From assembly GCF_010858045.1 (NCBI RefSeq), contig NZ_JAAGVC010000020.1, positions 1 through 50,121 of the forward strand: a DNA stretch of 50,121 nucleotides, read 5' to 3'. Below the pieces are notes generated by a model. It did not search any database. It saw only the letters and a program-made list of their open reading frames with translations, and was not told the origin of the DNA. Each line of letters starts with the position of its first letter. Within the stretch, counting starts at the first letter, position 1. Source of the stretch: Nocardia cyriacigeorgica. GTDB lineage: Bacteria; Actinomycetota; Actinomycetes; Mycobacteriales; Mycobacteriaceae. The translations under genes were made by a program, and so were the position numbers. Of this stretch, positions 8,240 through 16,166 are shown piece by piece.

Positions 8240-8268
8240 TTGCGTGTACGTATACATCTACGTATAGT
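8240..8268 (+). promoter_or_regulatory. Promoter with tandem TACGTATA operator, EXLDI gene
   Basis: A -35 box TTGCGT (8240-8245), 17-base spacer and -10 box TATAGT (8263-8268) lie 7 bases before ATG 8276, consistent with a leaderless message. Two copies of TACGTATA (8247-8254 and 8259-8266) with a 12-base period fill the spacer and touch the -10 box. A bound regulator would block RNA polymerase. The same 145-base gap also serves the divergent ThDP operon. Confidence 0.7.
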
Positions 8269-8275
8269 CACTGTC

Positions 8276-8797
8276 ATGCCCAACAAGACGATCTACGTTG
8301 CCGATGACGATCTCCCCCTGTTCCAGCGGGCGCAGGAGCTCGTCGGCGGCAATCTGTCGGGGGCCGTGGTCACCGCGCTGCGCCGGTTCATCGAACTGGA
8401 GGAGGGCAGGCAGGAAGGGTACGACGAAATCGTGCTCCGAGTCGGCCACAACGGTGTCCGGCAGGTGCGATTCGAGGGCTCGCTGCTCGGTGAGCTGCGG
8501 GATATGAACGACACCCGCATCGAACACATTCGGGTCTTCCGTAGCCGCAAGGGCAAGTTCGTCCTGCATACCCAGCTGTCCAACTGGGATGAACTACCCG
8601 ACGTGGCCATGAAGGACTGGACGAGTTGGAAGAGCTGGCGGCGTATGCTCGCCGGCCCCAGCGATACGGATTGGGGTGATTTCACTCTGGAGATCGTCGA
8701 CACCCTCGCGGAATTGAAGGGCAAGATGCCCGACAAGCTCTTCCAGCGGGTCGCCGATATCGCCGACCGTCCGCCCATCGAAGAGCTGGACATCTGA
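8276..8797 (+). CDS. EXLDI family protein, probable ribbon-helix-helix autoregulator
   Basis: 173 residues ending in EELDI, the hallmark of the EXLDI family (TIGR04342), whose genes sit beside drug-type ABC exporters in actinobacteria. The N-terminus (KTIYVADDDLPLFQRAQEL, then SGAVVTALRRFIELEE) looks like a ribbon-helix-helix DNA-binding fold: a beta strand, then two helices. ATG 8276 is chosen because the promoter ends 7 bases before it; upstream frame extension to 8159 overlaps the promoter. The gene precedes the DrrAB-like exporter by 146 bases. I infer that it senses the exported compound or envelope stress and binds the TACGTATA repeats. Confidence 0.85.
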   Translation: MPNKTIYVADDDLPLFQRAQELVGGNLSGAVVTALRRFIELEEGRQEGYDEIVLRVGHNGVRQVRFEGSLLGELRDMNDTRIEHIRVFRSRKGKFVLHTQLSNWDELPDVAMKDWTSWKSWRRMLAGPSDTDWGDFTLEIVDTLAELKGKMPDKLFQRVADIADRPPIEELDI

Positions 8798-8943
8798 CGT
8801 GATCCCGCCCGGTCGGCGCCGTCGGCGTCGGCCGGCCAACTGAACACACTCACATCCGACACCTCCGCTCCCCAGGGGAGCGGTGCGGAGAACTCATGCT
8901 GTCATTCGCATTGTTTTATGAAAAATTCCAGGAAGGAAAGGCC

Positions 8944-9909
8944 ATGTCCACAGGTGGACGCGCACCGGCGATCTGGGTCTCCGGACTCCGAAAGTCCTAC
9001 GGCGACACGGTTGTTCTCGACGGCATCGATCTGAACGTGCCCGAGGGCACGATCTTCTCGTTGCTCGGCCCCAACGGGGCGGGCAAGACGACGACCGTGC
9101 AGATCCTCACCACCCTGATCGGCTCCGACGGCGGCGAAATCCAGGTGGGCGGCCACGATCTGGACACCGAACGCGACGCCGTGAAGGCGGCGATCGGCGT
9201 CACCGGCCAGTTCTCCGCGGTCGACGAACTGCTCACCGGCCGGGAGAACCTGATGCTGATGGCCGACCTGCATCACCTGCCCCGGCGCGTGGGCCGATCC
9301 CTCGCCGCCGACCTGCTCGAACGCTTCGACCTCATCGAGGCCGCGGACAAGCCGGCCGCCACCTACTCCGGCGGCATGACCAGACGCCTGGATCTGGCGA
9401 TGACGCTGGTGGGCGACCCGCGCATCATCTTCCTCGACGAGCCGACCACCGGCCTCGACCCGCGCAGCAGGCGCTCGATGTGGGAGATCATCCGCGAACT
9501 CGTCGACAGCTACAGCGTTACCGTCTTCCTCACCACCCAGTACCTCGAGGAAGCCGATCAGCTCGCCGATCGCATCGCGGTACTCGACCGCGGCACCATC
9601 GTCGCCGAAGGCACCGCGGCGGAGCTGAAGCGGCTCGTGCCCGGCGGCCATATCCGGCTGCAATTCGCCGAACGCGGCGCCCTGGACGCGGCGACCACGG
9701 CCTTCGGTTCCAGCGCCCGCCCCATCGAGGACGAACTCACCCTCGCGGTGCCGAGCGACGGCGGAATCGGTTCGGTGCGCGCGGTGCTCGACCGGCTCGA
9801 CGAGTTCCACATTCCCGCCGAGGGACTGTCGGTCCACACCCCCAACCTGGACGACGTCTTCCTCACCCTCACCGGAACCCCCGTCGCAGACAAGGAGCCC
9901 GTGCGATGA
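8944..9909 (+). CDS. Daunorubicin-resistance (DrrA) family ABC transporter ATP-binding protein
   Basis: 321 residues from ATG 8944, which has GGAAGG/AGGAAAGG in good position; an ATG at 8896 would place this site inside the gene. Walker A GPNGAGKT is at 42-49, the signature YSGGMTRRLDL and Walker B RIIFLDEPTTGLDP follow, then the H-loop region TTQYLEEADQLADR (Gln in place of the usual His). The C-terminal extension after VLDRG is typical of DrrA. Its stop overlaps the permease start (ATGA). Together they form a drug- or lipid-type exporter placed next to the putative biosynthetic operon. Confidence 0.92.
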   Translation: MSTGGRAPAIWVSGLRKSYGDTVVLDGIDLNVPEGTIFSLLGPNGAGKTTTVQILTTLIGSDGGEIQVGGHDLDTERDAVKAAIGVTGQFSAVDELLTGRENLMLMADLHHLPRRVGRSLAADLLERFDLIEAADKPAATYSGGMTRRLDLAMTLVGDPRIIFLDEPTTGLDPRSRRSMWEIIRELVDSYSVTVFLTTQYLEEADQLADRIAVLDRGTIVAEGTAAELKRLVPGGHIRLQFAERGALDAATTAFGSSARPIEDELTLAVPSDGGIGSVRAVLDRLDEFHIPAEGLSVHTPNLDDVFLTLTGTPVADKEPVR

Positions 9910-10700
9910 CCACCGCGACCATGCAGGACCCGTCCCCGTCCGTCTTCGCCGATTCGCTGACCATGCTGCGGCGCAACCTGCTGCACGTGCGGCGCTATCC
10001 GAGCATGGCGTTCAGCATCCTGATCATGCCGACCGTGCTGCTGCTGGTGTTCAACTACGTCTTCGGCGGGGCGCTGGAAGCCGGGCTCGAACCCGGAACG
10101 AAGTACATCAACTATCTGGCGCCCGGCATGTTGCTGTTGCTGCCCGCGTATCTGACGGTGTCGGTGGCGGTCATGCTGGCCACCGACATCACCAAGGGCA
10201 TCGTCAACCGGTTCCGGGTGATGGCGATCGCGCAGTCGGCCGTGCTCACCGGGCACGTGGTCGGCACGCTGATCCAGGGCACCCTCGCGATGGCCGGCAT
10301 GCTCGGGGTGGCGATGCTGATGGGCTTCCGGCCCGACGCCACGCCGGTGGAGTGGGTGGCCGTCATCGGCCTGCTGATGCTGGTGGTGTTCGCCTTCACC
10401 TGGCTGGCCGTCGGGTTCGGGCTCGCCGCGCCGAACCCGGAAAGCGCGAGCAATATGCCCTTCCCGATCGTGATGATGCCGTTCCTCGGCAGCGGCCTCG
10501 TCCCCACCGACACCATGCCGACGGTGCTGCGCTGGTTCGCCGAATACCAGCCGTTCACCCCGATCACCGAAACCATCCGCGGCCTGCTGATGGGCACCGA
10601 GATCGGCGTCAACGGCGTCGTATCGCTGGCCTGGTGCGCGGGCATCGCCGGCGTCGGCTACCTCTGGTCGATGTCGCTGTTCAAGAAGCAGGCCCGCTGA
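9906..10700 (+). CDS. ABC-2 type (DrrB-like) permease
   Basis: 264 residues with six predicted membrane segments, the first at PSMAFSILIMPTVLLLVFNYVFG and the last at VVSLAWCAGIAGVGYLW. The ABC-2 block LAPGMLLLLPAYLTVSVAVMLATDITKGIVNRFRVM, the phrase PFLGSGLVP and the closing YQPFTPITETIRGLLMG are characteristic of daunorubicin-type permeases. Translation is coupled to the ATPase gene by a 4-base overlap. It probably forms a 2+2 exporter with it. Confidence 0.92.
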   Translation: MTTATMQDPSPSVFADSLTMLRRNLLHVRRYPSMAFSILIMPTVLLLVFNYVFGGALEAGLEPGTKYINYLAPGMLLLLPAYLTVSVAVMLATDITKGIVNRFRVMAIAQSAVLTGHVVGTLIQGTLAMAGMLGVAMLMGFRPDATPVEWVAVIGLLMLVVFAFTWLAVGFGLAAPNPESASNMPFPIVMMPFLGSGLVPTDTMPTVLRWFAEYQPFTPITETIRGLLMGTEIGVNGVVSLAWCAGIAGVGYLWSMSLFKKQAR

Positions 10701-10712
10701 GCCCCGCCCCTT

Positions 10713-10738
10713 CGATCCCCTGCTGCGGCGGGGGATCG
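10713..10738. terminator. Bidirectional terminator hairpin
   Basis: CGATCCCC (10713-10720) pairs perfectly with GGGGATCG (10731-10738) around a 10-base loop. It lies in the 52-base gap between convergent genes (exporter permease and YqgE/AlgH). There is no T-tract, as is common in high-GC actinobacteria. Confidence 0.7.
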
Positions 10739-10752
10739 TCGGCGTGTGCGGG

Positions 10753-11397
10753 TCAGTTGCGCTCCAGCTCGATGGGATGAGTCGCCAGCAGCGAGAGCGG
10801 CAGCGGCTGTCTGCGCAGGACGTGCGCCCACAGGTCGGTGCGGCGGGTGGTGATGGGATCACTCGGCAGCGCCGAGAGCACGATCCAGTCGTCCTGCTCC
10901 AGCTCGCCCTCGAGTTGACCGAAGGTCCAGCCCGCGTACCCGGCGAAGATGCGAACACCCTCCACCAGCGGGGCGATCTGGGTGGGATCGCTGTCCAGAT
11001 CGATCAACACCACCCGGCCGTCGATGCGACGCAGACCCGCGACACCCTCGATGGACGCGCCCACGCGCAGGGTGCCGAGGCACAGCGCGGCATCGCGCTT
11101 GACCGGCCCGCCGACGAACAGGGTGCGCGGTGCGGCGGCCACTTCGGCCCACTGCGGCAGCACATCGTGCACGGCGGTATCGCTGGGACGGTTGATCACC
11201 ACGCCGAGGCTGCCCGCGTCGTTGTGTTCGATGATGTAGATGACGGTGCGCCGGAAGGTGGGCTCCACCAGTTCCGTGGAGGACACCAGCAGGGTGCCCG
11301 CGCGAACCACCTGCTCGCCGCGATGAGAACTTCGCCTGCCGTGCTCACCGCCACCGCCGCGAGTTTTCCGATCATCCGGGTCTTCTGCGCGTGCCAC
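10753..11397 (-). CDS. YqgE/AlgH family protein
   Basis: 214 residues from GTG 11397. The family core runs VRAGTLLVSSTELVEPTFRRTVIYIIEHND, then GVVINRPSD, LFVGGPVKRDAALCLG, IFAGYAGWTFGQLEGELEQDDW and DLWAHVLRRQP, all highly typical. The function of YqgE/AlgH proteins is not established, although one was first linked to alginate regulation in Pseudomonas. The basic, Gly-rich N-terminal 28 residues are lineage-specific and leave the exact start uncertain. The next gene starts divergently, 134 bases away. Confidence 0.9.
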   Translation of the reverse strand: MARAEDPDDRKTRGGGGEHGRRSSHRGEQVVRAGTLLVSSTELVEPTFRRTVIYIIEHNDAGSLGVVINRPSDTAVHDVLPQWAEVAAAPRTLFVGGPVKRDAALCLGTLRVGASIEGVAGLRRIDGRVVLIDLDSDPTQIAPLVEGVRIFAGYAGWTFGQLEGELEQDDWIVLSALPSDPITTRRTDLWAHVLRRQPLPLSLLATHPIELERN

Positions 11398-11496
11398 ACC
11401 GTCATCATCGCAGCTATCGCGCCGTCGCGCCGCTTGTCTTCGCGTTCCGTGTCGTGCCGGATGCGCGCGAGTCCGGTGACAAGATCAACATGGGCG

Positions 11497-11524
11497 TTGA
11501 CCGGGCCGGACGGCGTCGTAGAGT
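11497..11524 (+). promoter_or_regulatory. Leaderless-type promoter for the acyltransferase gene
   Basis: TTGACC (11497-11502), a 16-base spacer and TAGAGT (11519-11524) end 7 bases before ATG 11532. This is among the clearest SigA-like promoters in the window and supports the chosen start. Confidence 0.75.
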
Positions 11525-11531
11525 CGGCGGC

Positions 11532-12293
11532 ATGCAACCGCCCGAGGTCGTCCTCGAAAACAGCGATGCCGTGTACGACTACTACCGCGCCCATCAGCAG
11601 CGGCGGTTCCAGGCGCGTGCGGCATACGCCCTGCTCGGGCGCCGTTTCCGGCCGCGGATCAGCTATGCGGCCGGCGCCAGGGCGCGGATCGCGGAGCTGA
11701 TCCGTTCCCGCAAACCGCTGCTGATCGCGATCAATCATCTGTCCCAGCTCGACCCCTACACCGTCGCCGCGGCCGCCTGGCGCAGCGAGCTGCGGCCCAT
11801 CATCGGCCGGGTGCGGGTGCTGGCCAAGGACGAGCTGTTCCTGGAACGCGAGCAACGCCGCAAGATCGACATGATGGGCGGCATCCCGGTCTTCCGCGGC
11901 CGCGATCACGGTCTGCGCGCGGTGAACGCGGCCGGGCAGCGAATGATGGACGTCTGCGCCGAACGCATGCACGACGGCGATTGTCTCGCGGTCTTCCCGG
12001 AAGGCACCTGCAACGACATCGACCCGGCCAAGGTGCAGCCCATCGGCAGCGGTATCGGGCATATCGCCTTCCGCACGATGAAACTCGGCACCGATCCCGC
12101 ACTGCTCAGCATCGGACTCAGCTACGGTCCGCGCCCCGATCCGGCGGTCGAGCCGACCAAAGAGGAAGCGAAGTCGGCCAGCTTCTACTTCGGGGTGCCG
12201 ATCGTGGATCTGCCCGCCCGGCCCGCCGAGATCGCGCGGCTGGTGAAGACGGATCTTCAGCAGGCGCTGGACGGGGCCGTTTCGGCGTACTGA
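11532..12293 (+). CDS. 1-acyl-sn-glycerol-3-phosphate acyltransferase (PlsC) family
   Basis: 253 residues from ATG 11532, supported by a -10 box 7 bases upstream; the frame is open further back to 11391 but overlaps the YqgE/AlgH start. The HX4D motif is NHLSQLD (His69, Asp74) and the acyl-acceptor motif is FPEGTCND. Between them lies GGIPVFRGRD, the third conserved block. There is no obvious membrane anchor, so the protein is probably peripheral. It likely acylates lysophosphatidate or a related glycerol lipid at the membrane. The 134 bases after it hold no gene. Confidence 0.88.
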   Translation: MQPPEVVLENSDAVYDYYRAHQQRRFQARAAYALLGRRFRPRISYAAGARARIAELIRSRKPLLIAINHLSQLDPYTVAAAAWRSELRPIIGRVRVLAKDELFLEREQRRKIDMMGGIPVFRGRDHGLRAVNAAGQRMMDVCAERMHDGDCLAVFPEGTCNDIDPAKVQPIGSGIGHIAFRTMKLGTDPALLSIGLSYGPRPDPAVEPTKEEAKSASFYFGVPIVDLPARPAEIARLVKTDLQQALDGAVSAY

Positions 12294-12427
12294 GTCGTAT
12301 CGAGACGGCTGCACCGCGGCTGCGTTCGCGTCCGGGCGGCACCGGCCGCGGGGCGTTCGCGGCGGCCATCGACCGCGCCGGGGCGACCGGGGCGCGCGGC
12401 GAACCGTTCGCCTGCGCGAGCCGACTC

Positions 12428-12739
12428 CTACTGCGGAAGTCCGAGCCGTCCGCGCGCCCAGTGCGGGACCATCGGCAAGTATTCCGGGCGGGTCTCCACG
12501 AAATGGCGCACCATCGGGCACATCGGCAGCGCGCCGAGATGATCGGCGCGGGTCTGGTTCAGCGCGGTCTCGACGAGCATGCGGCCGTAGCCCTGGCCCT
12601 CGTACTGGGAGTAGATCTCGGTGTGCACGAAAGCCCGTTCGGCATTGGTGTCCTGGTACTCCGCGTACCCGGCGATCGCGCCGTCGACGTAGATCTCGAA
12701 GCGTTCCAGTGCGGTGTTGTTGCGGACCTCTGTCGACAT
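12428..12739 (-). CDS. GNAT family N-acetyltransferase (short, COG2388-like)
   Basis: 103 residues. RFEIYVDGAIAGYAEYQD is the first beta hairpin, FVHTEIYSQYEGQGYGRML contains the acetyl-CoA loop (Q-x-x-G-x-G form), and LPMCPMVRHFVETRPEY is typical of the small Yjdj/COG2388 acetyltransferases. The substrate is unknown. It is transcribed away from the glycerate kinase gene. Confidence 0.88.
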   Translation of the reverse strand: MSTEVRNNTALERFEIYVDGAIAGYAEYQDTNAERAFVHTEIYSQYEGQGYGRMLVETALNQTRADHLGALPMCPMVRHFVETRPEYLPMVPHWARGRLGLPQ

Positions 12740-12860
12740 GGCTCGAAGCTACTCCACCGGCGCGCCGTGGACACATCGCAACGCGTCGCCGTATCGGTGG
12801 CCGGGGCCCGTCGTCCGGCGCCGGGGTGCGGCGGGCGGCGCGGCGGTGGACAATCTCAGG

Positions 12861-13994
12861 ATGGAGCCGGTGCCGACCGTCGTACTCGCCCCGGACAAGT
12901 TCAAGGGGTCGCTGTCGGCTGCCGCGGTGGCATCGGCGCTGGCCACGGGCATCGCGCGGGCGCGGCCGGATGCGCGGGTGGTGCGCGCGCCGGTGGCCGA
13001 CGGCGGGGACGGGACGGTCGACGCGTTCGTCTCGGCCGGGTGGACGCGAGTCACCATGCCTGCGCCGGGGCCGACCGGCGAAACGGTGGAAGCCTCCTAC
13101 GCGGTGCGTGGCGATACCGCGGTGATCGAACTCGCCGCGGTGGTCGGCCTGGCACGGCTTCCCGATGGGCTACCGGACCCGTTGAAGGCCAGCACTTTCG
13201 GGCTCGGCGTCGTCATCGCGCACGCGCTATCGGTGGGCGCCGAGCGGATCGTGCTCGGGCTCGGCGGCAGCGCGTCCACCGACGGTGGGGCGGGCATGCT
13301 GACGGCGCTGGGGGCGCGCGTCTATGGGCCGGACGGACACGAAGTGCCAAGGGGCGGTGCGGCTTTGCGTGATGCGAAGCGGTTGGATCTGCGGGGTCTG
13401 CATCCGGGCCTGGCGGACGTGCAGTTCATCGTCGCCGGCGATGTGAACAATCCGCTGCTCGGGCCGTCGGGCGCGGTCGCGGTGTATGCCGCGCAGAAGG
13501 GTGCCGGGCCAGCGGAGCAGGCGGTTCTCGAAGCGGCACTACAGAATTGGGCCATGCTGGTCGGCGCGGCACATGCCGACCGGCCGGGCGCGGGCGCGGC
13601 GGGCGGGACCGGCTTCGGCGCCATGGCCGTGCTCGGGGCGGACATGCGCAGTGGGATAGCGGTGGTGCTCGAACTGCTCGATTTCGCGGCCGTGCTGGAA
13701 TCGGCGACGCTGGTCGTCACCGGCGAAGGCTGCCTCGACCGGCAGACCTTGCACGGGAAGGCGCCGATGGGTGTGTGCGCCGCCGCGCGAACCGCGGGCG
13801 TCCCCGTCATCGCCGTCGCCGGACGGATCGACCTCGGCCCGGACGAGCTCGCCGCGGCCGGCTTCGACGCCGGCTATGCCCTGGCCGACATGGAACCCGA
13901 TGCGAGCCGCTCGATGGCCGAGGCCGCGGTGCTGCTCGAACAGCTCGGCGGCCGGATCGCCGACGAGCGGTTGGGTGAGCCGAAGCCGTCATAG
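12861..13994 (+). CDS. Glycerate kinase (GlxK/GarK type)
   Basis: 377 residues from ATG 12861. The family opening VVLAPDKFKGSLSAAAVASAL, ADGGDGTVDAFV, LGLGGSASTDGGAGML, FIVAGDVNNPLLGP, the GAGAAGGTGFG loop and VVTGEGCLDRQTLHGKAP are all present, so the protein is complete. It phosphorylates D-glycerate (2- or 3-phosphoglycerate product depending on subclass), feeding glycolate/glyoxylate carbon into glycolysis. The gene seems to stand alone. A frame extension to 12714 is antisense to the GNAT gene start and was rejected. Confidence 0.92.
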   Translation: MEPVPTVVLAPDKFKGSLSAAAVASALATGIARARPDARVVRAPVADGGDGTVDAFVSAGWTRVTMPAPGPTGETVEASYAVRGDTAVIELAAVVGLARLPDGLPDPLKASTFGLGVVIAHALSVGAERIVLGLGGSASTDGGAGMLTALGARVYGPDGHEVPRGGAALRDAKRLDLRGLHPGLADVQFIVAGDVNNPLLGPSGAVAVYAAQKGAGPAEQAVLEAALQNWAMLVGAAHADRPGAGAAGGTGFGAMAVLGADMRSGIAVVLELLDFAAVLESATLVVTGEGCLDRQTLHGKAPMGVCAAARTAGVPVIAVAGRIDLGPDELAAAGFDAGYALADMEPDASRSMAEAAVLLEQLGGRIADERLGEPKPS

Positions 13995-14027
13995 CCGCGT
14001 CGATCCGACAGCCGGCCATCACGTCGA

Positions 14028-14465
14028 TCAGCTCAGGGCGACCATCAGACACAACGCTTGGCACGCGATCGCGAGCAACGGCCAAACGAACAGCGGCAGC
14101 CTCCGTGACGCCGGCCCGCGCCGCGCGAATGCCCGATTCGCGAACGCGACGACGACGTTCACGACCAGTGCGACACCCGGGATCACCACAACCGCGAGCA
14201 ACAACACACCGCTCGCGGTCTCGCTTTCTCGTTCCGCTTCGGCACACGTATCGGGCTGCCCGGTGCAGGACGGCGAGGAGAACGTTCCGGCCATGGCGAC
14301 GTGCCAGAAGAACCAGAACGCGCTGATCAGCGCCAGCGCGAAGACGACGGCCCACAGGACGAGGCAGGCGATCACGTCCACCACTCGGCGATCTCGGTAG
14401 CCGTGCGGTACGGGTACCGCGAACCCGGTCGGTTCCGGCGGCATCGGCGCGAAGTGCTCGCTCAT
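14028..14465 (-). CDS. Small hypothetical membrane protein
   Basis: 145 residues with three hydrophobic segments: VVDVIACLVLWAVVFALALISAFWFF, SGVLLLAVVVIPGVALVVNVVVAFA and LFVWPLLAIACQALCLMVAL. A Pro-rich N-terminus precedes the first segment. Between segments one and two an extracytoplasmic loop carries CTGQPDTC, whose two Cys could form a disulfide. I do not recognise a family. It converges with the glycerate kinase gene and follows the HxlR regulator by 38 bases on the same strand, so they may be cotranscribed. Confidence 0.65.
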   Translation of the reverse strand: MSEHFAPMPPEPTGFAVPVPHGYRDRRVVDVIACLVLWAVVFALALISAFWFFWHVAMAGTFSSPSCTGQPDTCAEAERESETASGVLLLAVVVIPGVALVVNVVVAFANRAFARRGPASRRLPLFVWPLLAIACQALCLMVALS

Positions 14466-14503
14466 CGGTACGCCGTCGCGGTCGAAGCCGGGGGCCGGAA
14501 GCG

Positions 14504-14857
14504 TCAGCTCGCCGACATCAGCTTCGTGACCAGCTCACCGCGATGCCGGTCGCCCCACTCCTCCAGCGGCCGTAGCGCTGCCGCGAGTTCGGCGCCGAGC
14601 GGGGTGAGCGAGTATTCGACGCGGGGCGGGATCTCGGGGTAGATCTCCCGGTGCACGACGCCGGAGGTCTCCAGATGGCGCAGGTTCTCGGTGAGCACCT
14701 TCTCGCTGACGCCGCCGAGCAGGCGCCGGATCTCGCCGAAACGGCGTGGGCCGTCGCCGAGCACCCACATCAGGTGCAGCCGCCACTTCCCGCCGACGAC
14801 GTCGATCGCCACGCTCATACCGCACGCATCGTGATCCGCGTCACTGCCGACCGTCAC
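14504..14857 (-). CDS. HxlR-type winged-helix transcriptional regulator
   Basis: 117 residues. The N-terminal Cys12 (ACGMSVAIDVVGGKWRLHLM) matches the redox Cys of many HxlR/YodB regulators. RFGEIRRLLGGVSEKVLTENLRHLETSGVV is the HTH, and PRVEYSLTPLGAEL is the wing. It is divergent from the imine-reductase-like gene, which it probably controls, as is common for HxlR regulators of nearby oxidoreductases. Confidence 0.9.
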   Translation of the reverse strand: MTVGSDADHDACGMSVAIDVVGGKWRLHLMWVLGDGPRRFGEIRRLLGGVSEKVLTENLRHLETSGVVHREIYPEIPPRVEYSLTPLGAELAAALRPLEEWGDRHRGELVTKLMSAS

Positions 14858-14995
14858 TGGATCCTCCTGACCTCGATACGGACCTCGACGTAAGCAACCG
14901 TACCTGCATGTGCGGTCTTGTCGCGCCTACCTGCGCAGATGAACCATGAGTACCGGCGCCGACAGCAACCGTATCGACTTTCGAAGGATCAGCAC
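14858..14995. promoter_or_regulatory. Divergent regulatory region, HxlR regulator / reductase
   Basis: 138 bases between divergent genes. TACCTGC occurs twice in direct orientation, and GTAAGCAACCGTACCTGC lies near the regulator side. GAAGGA sits 8 bases before ATG 14996. The region likely holds both promoters and the HxlR operator, but no single palindrome stands out. Confidence 0.5.
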
Positions 14996-15877
14996 ATGTC
15001 TCAGCAGAGCAGCACCGCCTCGGTTTCGGTCATCGGTCTCGGGCCGATGGGGCAGGCCATGGTGCGGGCGTTCTTGAAGGCGGGCACCGAGGTCACGGTG
15101 TGGAACCGTAGCAGCGCCAAGGTCGACGCCATGGTCGAGCTGGGTGCCAAGCGCGCGAACACCGTCGCCGAGGCACTCGAGGCCAACGAGGTGACCGTGG
15201 TGAGCTTGACCCACTACGACGCCATGTACGACGTGCTCGGTCAGGCCACCGACCATCTCGCGGGCAAGGTGATCGCGAACCTGTCCTCGGATTCGCCCGA
15301 GAAGGCGCGCAAGGGTGCGCAGTGGGTGCGTTCGCACGGCGCCGAATTCCTCTCCGGCGGTGTCATGTCGGCCGGCGACAATATCGAGCACCCGGCCTCG
15401 TACATCTTCTACAGCGGCCCGCGCGAGGTGTTCGACGCGCACGCCGAGCTGCTGCGCCCGCTCAGCCCGCCGGAGTACCTCGGCACCGACGACGGTCTCG
15501 CGCAGGTCTTCTACCAGGCGCTGCTCATCGTCTTCCATCCCTGGATGCTCGCCTACGATCAGGCGTTGGCCGTGATCGCCCGCTCCGGCCAGGACATCGA
15601 CCAGTTCCTGCCCTTCGCCCAGCGTGCCGCCGGCGCCTACCCCTTCTTCATGGAGGAGTACGCCAAGGCGGCCAAGGAAGGTGGCTGGGGCGATCTGTCG
15701 GCGTTCAAGATGATGGACGCCGGTGCGCAGCACATCATCGATGCCAGCGAGGAGGTCGGCGTCGACGCGACCATCTCGCATACCGCCCAGGGCATCTGGC
15801 GCAAGGCGATCGTGGCAACGGAGGAAGCCGGGAAGCCGGTGTCGGTGTTCGAGCTGTTCGGCGGGGCGAAGTCCTGA
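14996..15877 (+). CDS. Imine-reductase-like NAD(P)-binding oxidoreductase (6PGDH superfamily)
   Basis: 293 residues from ATG 14996 with GAAGGA upstream. The Rossmann motif is VIGLGPMGQAMVRAFLKAG, followed by VTVWNRSSAKV, where Arg after Asn favours NADPH. NLSSDSPEKARKGAQW and FLSGGVMSAGDNI follow the imine reductase pattern, and the helical C-terminal domain (QALLIVFHPWMLAYDQALAVI) fits. Many such proteins reduce cyclic imines. A beta-hydroxyacid dehydrogenase activity is the alternative. The divergent HxlR gene suggests inducible expression, perhaps by a toxic carbonyl or imine. Confidence 0.85.
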   Translation: MSQQSSTASVSVIGLGPMGQAMVRAFLKAGTEVTVWNRSSAKVDAMVELGAKRANTVAEALEANEVTVVSLTHYDAMYDVLGQATDHLAGKVIANLSSDSPEKARKGAQWVRSHGAEFLSGGVMSAGDNIEHPASYIFYSGPREVFDAHAELLRPLSPPEYLGTDDGLAQVFYQALLIVFHPWMLAYDQALAVIARSGQDIDQFLPFAQRAAGAYPFFMEEYAKAAKEGGWGDLSAFKMMDAGAQHIIDASEEVGVDATISHTAQGIWRKAIVATEEAGKPVSVFELFGGAKS

Positions 15878-15882
15878 GCAGG

Positions 15883-15918
15883 TCGCCCGCCCGTTGCCAG
15901 TGGCGTTCGGGCGGGCGA
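15883..15918 (+). terminator. Terminator hairpin after the reductase gene
   Basis: TCGCCCGCCCG (15883-15893) and CGGGCGGGCGA (15908-15918) are perfect 11-base arms around a 14-base loop. It ends 2 bases before the VapB operator, so readthrough into the toxin-antitoxin pair is probably prevented. Confidence 0.75.
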
Positions 15919-15919
15919 G

Positions 15920-15935
15920 GGTATGCTGGCATACC
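15920..15935 (+). promoter_or_regulatory. Palindromic operator overlapping the vapB -10 box
   Basis: GGTATGCTGGCATACC has perfect 7-base arms and a 2-base spacer and directly abuts ATG 15936. The -10-like TATGCT (15922-15927) is inside it. This is the expected site for autorepression by the antitoxin or the VapBC complex, and the transcript would be nearly leaderless. Confidence 0.75.
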
Positions 15936-16166
15936 ATGAAGCGGACGACGGTGAAACTGCCCGACGAACTCGACGAGCGTATGCGACACGAGGCGCAACG
16001 ACGCGGAATCACGGTTTCCGAGTTGACTCGTGCGGCAGTCGCGCAGTTTCTCTCCATGCCCCCCGAAGGCCGGCGACAGTTCGGTGCAGCAGGCGCCGGA
16101 CGAAGCGGGCAGTCGGATGTATCGAGCCGGATCGATGAGATCCTGAGCGCGGAGTGGGGCCGATAA
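15936..16166 (+). CDS. Ribbon-helix-helix antitoxin, VapB-like
   Basis: 76 residues from ATG 15936. RTTVKLPDELDERMRHEAQRRG and ITVSELTRAAVAQFL form the strand and two helices of a ribbon-helix-helix DNA-binding domain. The C-terminal 30 residues (Gly/Ser linker, then SSRIDEILSAEWGR) would wrap the toxin. It overlaps the PIN toxin gene by 13 bases. Confidence 0.88.
   Translation: MKRTTVKLPDELDERMRHEAQRRGITVSELTRAAVAQFLSMPPEGRRQFGAAGAGRSGQSDVSSRIDEILSAEWGR

Noticed and set aside
7183..8307. 374-residue plus frame opposite the ThDP enzyme
   Set aside because: Shadow of the ThDP gene; would also run over the EXLDI promoter.
8902..9837. Reverse frame opposite the DrrA gene
   Set aside because: Walker motifs are on the plus strand; the reverse frame has no domain.
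11981..13372. 463-residue plus frame over acyltransferase end, GNAT and glycerate kinase
   Set aside because: Crosses three supported genes in another frame and is rich in Arg/Gly without motifs.
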